A DNA stretch of 64,000 bases from Plantago major. Its lineage: Eukaryota; Streptophyta; Magnoliopsida; Lamiales; Plantaginaceae. A program made the position numbers and the translations under genes. Under the pieces are notes generated by a model. It was not told the DNA's origin, made no database searches, and saw only the letters and a program-made list of their open reading frames with translations. Below are positions 39,411 to 52,012 of the stretch, one piece after another; the first letter of the stretch is position 1; each line of letters opens with the position of its first letter. The stretch spans positions 90,548,914 to 90,612,913 of the forward strand of contig CM048839.1 of NCBI GenBank assembly GCA_026545765.1, in the 5' to 3' direction.

Positions 39411-39659
39411 AATTTCTTGGAACGCACTGCAGTTTGTTTGTTGTAGTGCAAGTACCCAAGTATGACTTTATTGGCTTGGTAATCTGATGTGAACCTGGAG
39501 TCGAGATACAGATTATGTCATGCCAGTTATCGCAAGGTCTGCAAGACTGCAACTAGGTACCATTAGTGTAGATTGTTCCATTGGCTCACCAGTAAAGAAG
39601 CTATGGTATACATAGTAACTGAAAGGAGAGGTAAGGAAGACTGATGTGGAGATAAGGAG

Positions 39660-40161
39660 TGTTACAACAATAGTTAGAGAAACATCAGGTTTCCTATCTG
39701 AACTGGGAAAGGAATAAAGAGTATTTGTTTTCTCTTTGAGCTGGGAAATGATTAAATCTTGTTTTACTAACTCAGGGTGATGTAGGAGGTGTAGGAAATC
39801 TTATATATACAGCCTTTGTCATGTTCATTAGACACAAGACAAGACAAGACAAGAGAATTGCTATTCCATAACGAAATCTTCTTATTCTTCTAGTTTGCGA
39901 TTAAACTCTGTTTTCTCGATTATCTGTCAATCGACATTGTTAGGATTGGTTGTATCTTTGTCATTGCATTGGTCAATAAAAGAATCTCTAGTTTTCTCCC
40001 ATGGACGTAGGCATTCGCCGAACCACGTAAATCGTCGTGTTTTGATTGTTGATATAACAGTCGTAGTGATTGTTGCTATAACATTCATCGATTGTTTTGT
40101 TGTGGTTTGAGTTGATTGATCATTATTGTTAGTGATCGAGTTTCAAGAACATTACGCAACA
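39660..40161 (+). repeat. 5' LTR of the Tnt1/Tork-like element
   Basis: It begins TGTTACAACAATAG and ends ACGCAACA (TG...CA). A TATATATACAG promoter motif at about 39811 is followed by an ACAAG repeat (39838-39853), the likely transcription start area. Length is about 502 bp. Confidence 0.7.
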
Positions 40162-40489
40162 ATTGGCGCCGTTTGTGGGAAGAAGGAACAATCAACTCAG
40201 GAGCGGTTATGGCGACAATGGCAAGGTTTGACATCGAGAAGCTTACAGATAAAATTGATTTCTCATTATGGAAGGCAAAGATGGAGGCTCTACTAGTTCA
40301 ACAGGGATTAGAGTAGGCGTTGCTTGGAGATGCCGGATTTCCTAAGGATTTTGATGCGGCTGAGAAGGCGTGCATCATAGGAAAGGCAAGGAGCTCGCTG
40401 ATTTTGTCTTTGGGAGATAAAGTCTTGGTAGAGGTGATTAAGGAGAAGACTACTAAGGATGTTTGGGATAAATTGGAATCCCTTTATCG

Positions 40490-42714
40490 GTGAAGTCTTC
40501 TGCAAGTAAGATGCACCTGAAACAAAAACTCTTCTCATTCAAGATGAGAGCTGATAGATCAATCATTGATCAGCTGGATGAATTCAACAAGCTGTGCATG
40601 GACATTGAATCTTTGGAAGTAAAGGTTGAAGACAATGACAAGGCAATGATATTGTTGAACTCTCTACCCAAAAGCTATGAACACTTCATTGATGCTATTG
40701 TTATGACCAAACCAGATGACCTTACAGTTGCAGATGTTGAAAAGGCATTAAGGAATAAGATGGATCAAAAGAATGTGAGCAACCAACCTGATCCTGCAGC
40801 TGAGAGCTTGTTTGTCAAGCAAGCATGGAACAAACATCAAGCTGGTAAAAGAAAGACATCTGGCAGGCCAAAACAACAACTGAAGGAGTCCAAGTTTGGT
40901 GGGAATAGCAACACAGAGAAGAGGGCATGTTTCTACTGCAAGAAACCAGGTCACCTGATGAAGGATTGTTACTTGTTAAAGAAGAAGGAGAGAAGAGGAA
41001 AGGCACCTGAGCAAGGTGGAGCCAATACTGCAGATCTTACAGAATCCTCAGATACCTTTGATAATGCTGAGGTACTCTCTATAACTGAGTCTAAGTCTGG
41101 ATTAAATTGGTTTCTAGATTCAGGGTGTTCATTCCATATATGTCCTATAAAAGAGTGGTTCGAGGATTTCAAGCATGGAAACAGGGATAATATATTGTTG
41201 GGAGATGATTATGCTTATGGTATCAAAGGAACTGGTAACATAAGGCTGAAAATGCATGATGGTGTCATTAGGATTCTTACCAATGTTAGATACATACCTG
41301 CTTTGAAAAGGCACTTGATATCTCTAGGAACTCTTGATAAGATGGGATATAAGTATGGGTCTGAGAATGGTGTTAGGCAAGTCATGAAGGGGAATACACC
41401 AGTTATCAAAGCAAACCTCATTAATGGTCTGTATATCATGCAAGGAGAAGTGGTGTCTGGTATGGCATCTGTTGTTTCAAGTGTTTGTACAACTGTTAGT
41501 GCAACTATTACTGCAACAATGGATAAGACACAAATGTGGCATGAGAGGTTACCTCATATCAGTGAAAAGGGACTGAAGGAGTTGTCAAAGCAAGATGTTC
41601 TAGGTGGTGATAAAGTGTCTAAGCTGAGTTTCTGTGAGAATTGCGTTCTTGGTAAGGCTCACAAGACAAGTTATGAAACTGGAAAGCACACAACTAAAGC
41701 ACATTTGGATTATGTTCACTCCGATTTATGGGGACCTGCTAGGCCTGAGACATTGAATGGAGGGAAGTATTACATGTCTATCATTGATGATTACTCAAGG
41801 AAGGCATGGCTCATGGTGTTGAAATCTAAGGATGAAGCATTCTCTAAGTTTAGAGATTGGCTGATTGAGATTGAGAATCAGACTGGGAGGAAGCTAAGGT
41901 ATCTCAGGACTGACAATGGGCTGGAATATCTATCAGGAGAGTTCAATGATTTTTGCAGGAAAAGGGGTATAATCAGGCACAAGACTATACCAGGAACCCC
42001 TCAACAAAATGGAGTTGCAGAGAGATACAATAGAACAATCTTGGAGAGGATAAGATGCATGCTTATCAGTTCTGGACTCTCAAAGGGATTTTGGGGAGAA
42101 GCTGCAGATACAGCTTGCTATTTGATAAATAGAAGTCCCATTTCTGCACTGAATTTCAAAACACCTGAGGAAGTATGGTCTGGACATAATCCTAGATATG
42201 ATCACTTGAAGGTGTTTGGGTGTTTGGGTCTTGTTCACACCAAACAAGACAAGTTAGATGCAAGAGCATTGAAGTGTGTGTTTCTGGGATATCCAACTGG
42301 GGTAAAGGGCTACAAGCTTTGGAGTATTGATCAGAAGAAGTGTAGGGATGTTACTTTCAATGAGAGAATTATGCCTCTCAAACCTCAGTTTGAATTAGGA
42401 ACAAAGCCATTGGTTTATGATACACAAGTACTTGACACTTTTGTACATGAAACTGGGGAATCTTCAGGCACTGTTAGTGCAACTGTTGATCCAAATGTTG
42501 CTGCAACAGTCACATACAGAACAAGGAGAACTGGCAGACAAGCACCTAACTTGTATGGTTTTGGAAGAGTAGGGAAGTCCTACATGGTCTCTTATGCTCT
42601 GAGCGTCGAAGAAGAGGTTAATTATGCAGAACCAAATAGCTACCATGAAGCAGTCACTTGTAAAGAGAAGTTATTATGGATGGAAGCCATTAAGGAAGAA
42701 TTGGAATCTCTATA
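40490..42714 (+). pseudogene. gag-pol region of the Tnt1/Tork-like element
   Basis: In order are the gag C-terminal part (from about 40490), a CCHC zinc knuckle CFYCKKPGHLMKDC (about 40928-40969), and the aspartic protease motif DSGCSFH (about 41116). The integrase zinc-binding part (MWHERLPHIS, about 41530) and the integrase core follow, with HSDLWGP (about 41718), RTDNGLEY (about 41908) and GTPQQNGVAER (about 41994). The latter two bear the catalytic Asp and Glu. Reverse transcriptase has only begun at the right limit. The gag-protease-integrase order before RT identifies copia. Confidence 0.9.
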
Positions 42715-45700
42715 TGTTAGGAATATCTGTTTAGATTTTGATCAGCAACCTAATGACTTATCTTAGCTCAGAAAGGTGGTTAGTACTCTTGGTTCACTTG
42801 AACACTGTAAAAGAGGAAAATTACTAAGTATGTTAGTCTAGCAAATCTTGTATAGGATGTTAGGTCTCTGAATGTAATTTTTTATATCTTTGAAGAAGAC
42901 CAAGAAGAAGGCATCCGACAGAAGAGTTCAACAAATTTGAAGATTTGAAGACTGCACAAGATTGCTAAAGACAAAGGAAATTGGTCTCATCAGATACCTA
43001 TGTCCAGATATCTTAAAGAAACAAGTGTTTTTTAATAAACAGGTTTCACAAAAAGATATCTGAGAACACAAGGTTTCTGAACGAGGAAAAGTGCCCACAG
43101 ATACCTACACTCAGATACCTTGGATAAAACTATGTTTCTGGGAAACAATGTTTCAACAGGTATCTGGAGATGAGAAGGTCTCTGGAAAGGGACATGCAAT
43201 GCTTCAGAAAGCGTGCATAGTTCCGTTGGCACTACATGACAAAAATAGTACAGTGCAATAAATGCGCAGACAGAGACATCTGAACAAAAGAGAAAATCTC
43301 TGAAAAGAGACAACGTCTTATGCAATACTATTTACAGATATCAATAGTTTGAATTTCATTAAGCCTAACGGATACTATTCAAACGGCATGATTTTCAACT
43401 ATAAATATCAACACTTAGAATGCTTGAAATAAACACCAAGAACTTACACTGAACATACAGAACGAACTTACTCTTTCAAGCATACAAGCCTTCATCCTAC
43501 TTACTCTTTAGCTTACAGTTGCGACTAAGCACTTGATTTCTAAGTAGCACGAAAGTTCTAAGTGTCATGATCCTTAATAAGCATTGCTATCTGTGAAGGA
43601 GTTGAATCAAAAGACCAAGCATCTGAGTTTCATTCTCTAGAACATTTAACATAGACTTGGGTCACTAAAGAACATATCACCACACATTGTGAAGTGTGTT
43701 AAGTGATTCTTGTTCTATAGAGTATTCCTAAATAACTGAAAAGTTAGTAAGACTACTTACCTGATAAACCATCATAACCAACACCTCAAACGGCGTGCAG
43801 TACAGGAAGTACTTAGTTTGGGAAACTAAGTGTTAGGAATATCTGTTAGTATTTTGATCACTCATCACATGTTCTTATCTTAGCCAGAAAGGTGATTAAG
43901 TGCTCTTGGTTCACTTGAACATTGTAAAAGAGGAAATCACTGAGTATGATTAGTCTAGTAAATCTTGTATTAGGATTATAGGTCTTTGAATGTAGTTTTT
44001 ATTTCAAGAAGACCATGAAGATCAATCCTAGCAATGGAGCTTTTCTGAAGATTAGAAGACTGAAGATTGCACAAGGTTTATGAAGACACAAAGGTTTAGT
44101 CTAACTCAGAAAGACTATGTCCCTAATCCTTTCTTAAGTATATTAACTTATTTTCGGGATATGATTCTGGACATATGACATCATGAGTATGGAGCATGCA
44201 AGCCATCAGAAAGGCTCATGTATCCGTTGAGACTAAAGGACAATGAACAGTACTATGCATTAAATGCATCGCGAAATGCCGCAAAAGCGATCCTCTCGAA
44301 AAATGAGATAGTGACTTCTGAGTACATAGTTCAAGATATAAACGGATATAATTTGATAGAGAGCACAACGGATACAATTCAAACGCCTCTCAAATTTATC
44401 TATATATATCACACACTTAGATGCTTGAAGAACATACCTTAGAACGTTCTATCTTGCAAACTTACCATCAAGCAAAGTATTCTCTCAAGCACTCTACTAC
44501 CCTTTCTGAAAGCTTTCTGTTGCTTGAAGAATCACTAGTAGTTCTAAGTTGTCATGAACCTTAACAAGAGATTGTTATTCGTGAAAGAGTTGAACTATCA
44601 GATACCCTTTCTGAAGCTCATTCTCTAGAACGGACACCAATTACTTGGGTCAAGAAAGCGCATCGCCATCCACTGAACAAGTGTATTAAGTAGTCTTGTT
44701 CTATTAGGCTCTCTGAAAACATAACTGAAAAGTTATATGAGAAGCCTCTCTGACAAAACCTTATAACCAACACCATCAAGGCGTGGAGTAGAGGAAGTAC
44801 TTGATTTGGGAAATCAGGGAATAACATCAAGGTTATCTGAGTAGAGGAAGTATTTAGCTCTAGGAGCTGGGGAATAACTCAGGGGGAACATTTGGTTGGG
44901 AACCATTTGTTTAGGAATCTTAGAATAGGATTATTGTAAGGTGAACTCAATTATTTGTTCTAGTGAATTTAGGTCTCAGAAAGACCGAAGTGGATTAGTT
45001 GGAGGATTACGCCACCTCCAGATACCACTATACTTGCTGTGTCATTTACCTTTCTGTATTTACATTTCAGCAAAGCACACACACATATTTATTGTTTCTA
45101 CACTAACCTATCTTAAAGTCTTCCGCGCTCTGAATTTAAGTATCAGAAACCCCCATGTTTCTTAGAAACTGTGTTTATCGACAAAAGTTTTAAAAAGACT
45201 ATTCACCCCCTCCCCCCCTCTAGTCTTTTACTTTGCCGTTATATGGACCAACACTAAGGAATAACTCCAAGGTTACTGAGCATATGAAGTACTTAGTTTG
45301 GAAAACTAAGGAACAACTCAAAGGTTTCTGAGTATAGGAAGTATTTGGCTGGGAGCCGGGGAATAACTCAGGGGGAACACTTGGTTGGGAACCTAGTGTA
45401 TTTAGGAATCGAGAGAAGATATTTGTAAGGTGAACTCAATTATCTGTCTTAGTGGATTCCAGGTCTGAGAAAGGCCAAAGTGGACTAGTTGAAGGATTAC
45501 GCCACCTTCAGATACCACTATAAAAGACGTGTTATTTACTTTCAGCAATTTACTTATCGTTCTCTTTATCCTACTAAGTATTTAAACACATTATATCTTG
45601 CTGAGCACGTGCACTTATCACAGAAAAGTCTTCCGCTCTCCGAAATTAAGTATCTGATATCTTCACAGATATCTGAGAAATTGTGTTTATCGACAAAAGT

Positions 45701-45757
45701 TGTAAAAGACTATTCACCCCCCCTTAGTCTTTTCCTTTGCCGTTATCTGGACCAACA
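42715..45757 (+). repeat. 5' LTR of the large Sirevirus-like element, split by a solo LTR
   Basis: It starts TGTTAGGAATATCTG and ends ATCTGGACCAACA. Its own sequence is 42715-43830 and 45259-45757, about 1.6 kb. It is diverged from the other LTRs of the family in this window (many AGATACCT phrases not shared), so it stems from an older sub-family. Confidence 0.8.
43831..45253 (+). mobile_element. Solo LTR of a Sirevirus-like element, TSD CTAAG
   Basis: This complete LTR of about 1,423 bp (TGTTAGGAATATC...GGACCAACA) is flanked by CTAAG on both sides (43826-43830 and 45254-45258). It inserted into the older LTR of the same family and later lost its internal part by LTR-LTR recombination. Confidence 0.88.
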
Positions 45758-46811
45758 AGTGGTATCAGAGCACGAGGTTCCCAAGCCTTCTGCACTGAAC
45801 CTAGATCTCAGATAAGTGCCCACTAACTGCTTTTCACCTACACTTGATTTGTATGTTTAGTGTTTGCTGCAGGATGTCTTTAAGTGACGCTCCAATTCTC
45901 AAGCCAGAGAACTATGAGAAATGGAAGAACAACATGATGCTCCACCTAGAAGCCATCAGTGACGAAATGATCGAAGTAATAAAGAATGGCCCCATAGTCA
46001 TTCAACAACTCAAGCAGGTCATGGAGGTTTCTAATGGTATAGAGAGTTCCCACTGATGAAGAACCAAGTGGTGGTTCCTCACAAATAGGTGCGTTGACCA
46101 GTGGAAGACCTACTGGTCGAGTTGTTTACGAGCCAAAGCCCAGGAGCTCTGGACAACGGAAGATGCCAAGAGAAATCGACTACATGGTCAGGCTCGCAAT
46201 ATCATCATACGTTCCACTCCAGAGCACATACAGTGTAAACTGTGGGGTGCAAAAACGGCGAAAGTGGCTTGGCAACTGATTGAAGAAATCTGTGCCGGCA
46301 CTGAGAAAATAAACGAAAATAAGTTCGATGTTCTGAAGCTTAAATTCCAAAACTTTAAACAAGGTCCCACAGAGACTCTTGAAGAACTAGATTTCCGATT
46401 TGCAACACTGATGAGTGAAATGGATGCACTTGGTGAAAGTGAGAGATACTCTAACTCTGAAAAGGTTAAGACTATCGTGAAAAGCTTGAATCAAAACTGG
46501 GAACATACTAAGTACTTTTATTTTAACCAAGGAATGCCAAATATCACTCCAGTAGAACTTTTTTCTCATTTAGCTACTGTTAACTATGAAACCACTCAGA
46601 GAGAACAAATGATTGCTGAGAAAGTTCACAATGTTGCTTTAGTAACACAAGGTACTTCTGAAAAGAAGGATACCAAAGAAATGACTGAGGAAGATGCTAT
46701 TGTTGTGAAGCAAATGAGAAAATATGTCAGTTGGGAGATTGAGAGAAGAAAAGCCAAAGAGAAGCTGAAAAAGCATCTAGGCTCAAACTATCACCAGTAC
46801 AAAAATATGTA
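45758..46811 (+). pseudogene. Primer-binding site and gag region of the Sirevirus-like element
   Basis: AGTGGTATCAGAGCACGAGG directly follows the LTR and fits priming by initiator tRNA-Met. Gag starts at 45874 with MSLSDAPILKPENYEKWKNN, the typical 'Y..W...M' opening of copia gag proteins. Further recognisable gag sequence (KFQNFKQGPTETLEELD) follows to about 46811. The region is broken in several places. Confidence 0.8.
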
Positions 46812-46879
46812 ATCAAGCTCAAGCTTGGCCAAAGAAGCATCTAGTATCGAGAAAGCGTAAATCGAAACGATATCTGCTT

Positions 46880-49000
46880 TCTATTGTCGTAAACCCGTCA
46901 TTTTAAAAGAGACTGCCCTGTTTTCAATAAGCTAAAGACAGGTGACAAGAAAGATAGAAGAAACTTCAAGAGAGGTCAGAGAGCTATGCTCATTGAAGAA
47001 AGGAAAAAGATTCAAATCCAACTGGATGCACTTGATATTGAGTCAGAATCTGAGGAAGAAGACTCAGATGACTCCAAACTACCTTTCTCCAGAATTATGT
47101 GGCATCACTCATGAATTGGTTGACTTTGGTCAAAAGAAAAGGGAATTATGTGGGGTTGCTGAGGAGATCTATCCAGATTGCTCCAACATTGAGCCTTGCC
47201 TAATGGATGACTCCAATTCATAAATTATGAGAGTGATGAGGAAGAAATCAGAGATTTATAATATCTCAGAAGAGAACTGGATCTCTACAAAAGAGAATTT
47301 CAAATGGTCCGAGCTAGAGCCGACATTTTTGAAGAAGAAAAGAATTCTCTTGAGAAGGAAAATTCACAATCACTCAAGATATCTGAGAAAAAGGATGCTG
47401 AAAATGCATTTCTCAAAGCACAGATATCTGAGACAGAGAAGTCACACGGAAAGGCAATGGATATACTCCAAAAGGAAATCAAAGATCTTCTTTCTGAAAA
47501 TGAGGAACTCAAAAAGAAAGAACTATCTTTTCAATCCTATGCCAAAGCTAGTGAGACTCTTACTGAAGTACACTCTTATTTAAGAGATCCTTCAGAAAAT
47601 GGAGGACTTGGGCTGAACACACAAATAAATAGTTCTACTACTCTGAATAAGAGTGACGAAAGAATAACATTTGTTAGTGCTCAGCAAGATGGTTCTCAAA
47701 TAACCTACAACTTTGGTCAGAAAGCTAAGGTTGTTGACAAAGGAAAGGCAGTCGTGACCAAACCTTTGTGGGAAAAATAAGTCCAAAAGAAAACTGTTGG
47801 GAACGTTTCTGTAAAGAAACATAACACTGAAAAGTGTAATCACCCACAGTGCTATGTCTCTCAGAAAGGAAAAATTGCGGGAGCAGGCAAATTTTTCAAC
47901 ATCACGTTTCTGGAAAGAAAGACGTTCCAGAGACTAGCAAAGTTGTTGAGAAGAGAACTCAGATAGCACCAGGTGCTCGAAATGACATTGGCTATAAAGT
48001 CATCGGGAAACAACTCGCTCGTGAGTATAAACAAGAGCAAGAACGATGGATGAAAGCCAGGATTGCACATAGCAATCATCAGAGGTGGAAGAAAGAATAG
48101 GTTGCGACCACTCTGAATGCCAGGGCTAGAAGAAATCTGGCAAGGAAAGCTAAGTTTGCTGAAAAGCAGACTCAACAATTTGACAGGTATCTGAAAGCAC
48201 CACGAGGAGCACCAAGGAACACACCAAGAAGGAAAATAGCTTTAAATGATGATGACACTAATCATTTACCTAAAATTCCTCCTTATGTTCCAATAAGACA
48301 AAAGAATACCCCAAGGAAGTTCATTCAGAAATGGATTCCTACAGGGAGATTCTTTAGTCCAGAAGGTTCCATTGTTGGAATGAGAACCTAACTCCATGTT
48401 TCCTATTTTGTGCAGAACACTCTGAAGAAGAACCCGAAGTGGCATTTTGATACTGGATGTGGGAAGCACATGACATGAGACAAAGCAAATCTGATTAACT
48501 ACAGAAAATGCGATAAAGGACCAATTATTAGATTTGCTGGAGGAGATGAAAATCCAACCATAGGTTTTGGCAATCTGAAGCTTGGAGCTCTTACAATCTC
48601 TGAAGTACTACATGTAAAGGGATTGAAATATAATCTCCTAAGAATGAGTCAATTAGTAGACAAAGGGTACACTGTCAAAATCAAGTCAAAACTATGCAAA
48701 GTAATTGACAATGAGTCAAAGCAGACAGTCTTGGTTGCTAGGCGAAAAAGAAATCTTTATGTTGCTGACTGGGCATCTGCTACAACTGAAGAATGTCTCA
48801 TGGTGAGTCAATCTGGCCACACTGAAGAAAACTGGCTATGACATAAAAAAATGAGTCACTTGAACTTCAAAACTCTGAACAAGCTAGCCAAGAAAGAATT
48901 GGTGGTTGGTTTACCCAAAATGGTATATAGAAAAGATGGTATATGCTCAGCTTGCCAAATGGGAAAATAATCCAAAACATCTTTCAAGTCTAAAACTAGA
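46880..49000 (+). pseudogene. Gag end, protease and early pol region (decayed)
   Basis: A lysine- and glutamate-rich gag tail with coiled-coil character (about 47300-47780) is followed by weak traces of protease (a D.GC.KH-like site near 48450) and the zinc-binding start of integrase (about 48840-48970). Multiple interruptions make exact limits uncertain. Confidence 0.6.
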
Positions 49001-49024
49001 CACTCCAGTGAAAGGCCACTGCAA

Positions 49025-50071
49025 TTGGTAAATATGGATCTTTTTGAATCCTCTGTAACTAGCTATGCAGGAAAGAAGTATGGTCTGGTTGTTGTTGATG
49101 ATTACTCAAGATTCACTTGGGTTGTATTTCTCAAACAAAAATCTGATGCAAGGGTTGAAATACCCAACTTGCTGAATAAGCTTGAAGTCAAGAAAAATGA
49201 CAAGGTATCTGTAATCAGAATAGACCATGGTACTGAGTTTGTGAACCAGTACATAAAAGAGTTTTGTACCTGCAAAGGTATACAACATCAACTATCTTCA
49301 GTAAGGACACCACAACAAAATGGTGTTGCTGAAAGGAAGAATAGGACCCTAAAAGAAGCAGCAAGAACAATGCTTGTTGACACTGAAATAAGTGAAATCT
49401 ATTGGGTTGAAGCTGTTAACACAGCCTGCTACACTCAAAATAGATGTTTGATTAACAAACATCATGACAAAACTCCTTATGAACTTTTGATTGGTAGACC
49501 CCCTAGTATCAAACATCTAAGGGTGTTTGGTTGTAGATGTTTTGTTCTTAACAATGGAAAAGAATACTTGAGAACATTTCAACCAAAAGCAGATGAAGAA
49601 GTATTTCTTGGTTATTCTCTGAATATCAAAGCCTACAGAATCTACAACAAAAGAACGCAAGAGATTGAAGAATCTGTTCATGTAGTTTTCTACGAAGGAA
49701 ACAAGAAAGTACCCTTGAATGAAGAACTCTCAGATAGGTTCAAAGAACTAATGATTAAAGATTCTGAAGAAGAATCCTCAAAAGGAAACAACTCTGTCAT
49801 TCACTTAGAGGATGACTCTGACGATGAAAAGCAACCATTGTTTAGTAACAACCAGATGACTCTAAGACATGATGAAGAATTTCCTATGAGAATTCCAGAA
49901 ATGGAACAGGTTACTGAGAACCTTCATCATGAAGAGGTTTCTGAGAATGAGATTGCTGAAAATCCAATCCCAGATATCTCTAACACTGAAAAAAGTGTCA
50001 GATATCAATGGCATTTCTCGTGTGCCAGATATCTCAGATACTGCACAAGTATCCTGTCAAGATCATATTGA
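49025..50071 (+). pseudogene. Integrase core region of the Sirevirus-like element
   Basis: The frame shows VVVDDYSRFTWVVFLKQKSD (catalytic Asp region), IRIDHGTEFVN (second Asp) and RTPQQNGVAERKNRTLKEA (Glu), followed by the conserved PYELLIGRPPSIKHLRVFGC block. An acidic, low-complexity linker leads to reverse transcriptase. Confidence 0.88.
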
Positions 50072-50257
50072 TTCACATTCAGATCAAAATGATATTGATC
50101 CTACTAGTTCAAAACCCATTATGAAATTGATAAGAAATCATCTTGCCAAGGATGTGATTGGTCCTTTTGATCAAGGGGTTAGAACTAGGAGAGCAATTGC
50201 TGACTCTCTTTATGGATGTTTCATCTCAAATATTGAACCTAAAACCATAGAAGAACA

Positions 50258-50943
50258 TTGAAGGATCAAGATTTGATCTCTGCAATGCAAGAAGAGTTGG
50301 ATCAATTTGAGAGAAACAAAGTCTGGAAACTGGTTCCATTTGTTGATGGAATATCTGTAATTGGAACCAAGTGGGTTTTCAGAAACAAAATGAATGAGTC
50401 TGGTGATATAACCAGAAACAAAGTAAGGTTGGTTGCCAAGGGATTCACCCAGACTGAAGGACTAGATTTTGATGAGTCATATGCTCCAGTTGCAAGATTG
50501 GATGCAATTAGACTATTCTAGCATTTGCAGCTCATAATGACTTTAAAGTTTATCAAATGGATGTCAAAAGTGCATTCCTAAACGGTGAACTTGCTAAGGA
50601 AGTCTATGTTGAACAACCACCAGGCTTTGAGGTTTCCACAGAAAGTAGAATGGTTTATAAGCTTCAGAAAGCTCTGTATGGACTGAAACAGGCTCCAAGA
50701 GCATGGTATGATACTTCAGCCAAATACTTGCTGGAAAGTGGCTTCAAGAAAGGAGATGTTGATAAAACACTCTTTACTTTGAACCATGAAGGGAAACTAC
50801 TTTTAGTTCAAGTATATGTTGATGACATTATATTTGGATCTAAAGACAAGCAACTTTGTGAAGACTTTGCTGAGCTCATGAAAAGTAAATTTGAGATGAG
50901 CATGATGGGAGAATTAAACTACTTCCTAGGATTGCAAGTCTAG
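50258..50943 (+). pseudogene. Reverse transcriptase region of the Sirevirus-like element
   Basis: [19 protein letters not shown] and [20 protein letters not shown] open the copia [12 protein letters not shown]-like and MDVKSAFLNGELAKEVYVEQ carry the palm Asp, and LLVQVYVDDIIFGS is the YVDD active-site box. The usual copia RT order is kept. Confidence 0.9.
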
Positions 50944-51111
50944 CAACTTAATGATGGAATATTCATTAGTCAAACAAAATATGCAAAAGATATGCTCAAC
51001 AAGTTTAATCTAAAGCCTTCTGAAAAGAATGCTAAGATACCTATGAGCATTGGAACCAAAATGACATATAGTGAATCTGACAAGAGTGTTGAAGAACACT
51101 AGTATAGGAAA

Positions 51112-51786
51112 TTGATTGGGTCTCTACTGTACCTCACTGCAAGTAGACCTGATATTCAATATGCAGTTGGAGTATGTGCTAGATTTAAGACAAATCCAAT
51201 GCAATCACACTACAACATTGCTATGAAAATATTAAGGTATGTAAAGGGTACTGTAGAAGTTGGATTGTGGTATCCAAAAGACAGTGGATTGAGTTTAGTT
51301 CGCTATTCTGATGCTGACTATGCTTGATCATTGCTTGATAGAAAAAGCACCTCAGGAACTTGTCAATTTCTTGGTGCCAGATTAATATCATGGTTCAGCA
51401 AGAAACAAAACTCAATTGCCACATCTACCACAGAGGCTGAATATATTTCTACTGGGTGTTGTGCTTCACAGATATTGTGGATACAACAACAACTCAGAGA
51501 CTATGATATCAATGAAGAGAAAACTCCGATTTTCTGTGACAACACAAATGCTATTGCCATAACTCAGAATCCTAAGTTTCATGCAAGAACAAAGCACATT
51601 GATGTTAGACACCACTTCATTAGAGATCATGTTGAAAAAGGCAATATAGAGATACTCAAAATTGGTACTGAAGAACAACTTGCAGATATCTTTACAAAGC
51701 CTTTGCAAGAAAGCAGGTTCTTAACCTTGAGACATAGTCATGGGTTAATGGAGCTACCAAAGGAACTGAAAAGTTCCAATCTCTGA
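51112..51786 (+). pseudogene. RNase H region of the Sirevirus-like element
   Basis: IGSLLYLTASRPDIQYAVGV precedes the RNase H domain. RYSDADYA carries the first catalytic Asp, STSGTCQFLGARLISWFSKK and TTEAEYIS the next residues (Glu), and FCDNTNAIAITQNP the following Asp. KHIDVRHHFIRDHVEKG and LADIFTKPL end the copia polyprotein. Confidence 0.88.
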
Positions 51787-51789
51787 GAC

Positions 51790-52012
51790 GGAAACTCAGA
51801 AAGGAGAAAGAAATCTGGAACAGGCATCCAGATATTCAAGGCAAAAAGGTATTTGAGACGGAAACTCATATACAAAAAGGAGCTAAAAGTGTGAGTGAAA
51901 CAGGAACTCAGCATGATTGAGAAAGGAAAAGAAGAGATAAGATATCTGGAACAGGAATCCAGGATATCAAAGACAAAAGGTGAAACACATAGCAAAAACA
52001 TATCTGAGACGG
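51790..52012 (+). other. Post-pol spacer of the Sirevirus-like element
   Basis: Repeated GAGACGGAAACTCA / GATATCTGGAACAGG phrases resume after the later insertion at 61123 (GACGGGTACTCAGATATC). This shows that the two stretches were once one. GACGG is duplicated at the junctions (52008-52012 and 61123-61127). Confidence 0.75.

Larger units (their letters stand above)
39660..42714 (+). mobile_element. Tnt1/Tork-like copia retrotransposon, 5' part only
   Basis: The fossil has a 5' LTR (39660-40161) followed by TTGGCGCCGTTTGTGGGAA, a common post-LTR motif in plant elements, then gag and a large part of pol. It is cut at 42714 where a Sirevirus-like element is inserted, within the start of reverse transcriptase; the remaining part and its 3' LTR are outside the window. 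The piece that is present is well kept, with one long gag-pol frame and about one break near its start. It appears young to middle-aged, and age cannot be measured without the second LTR. Confidence 0.88.
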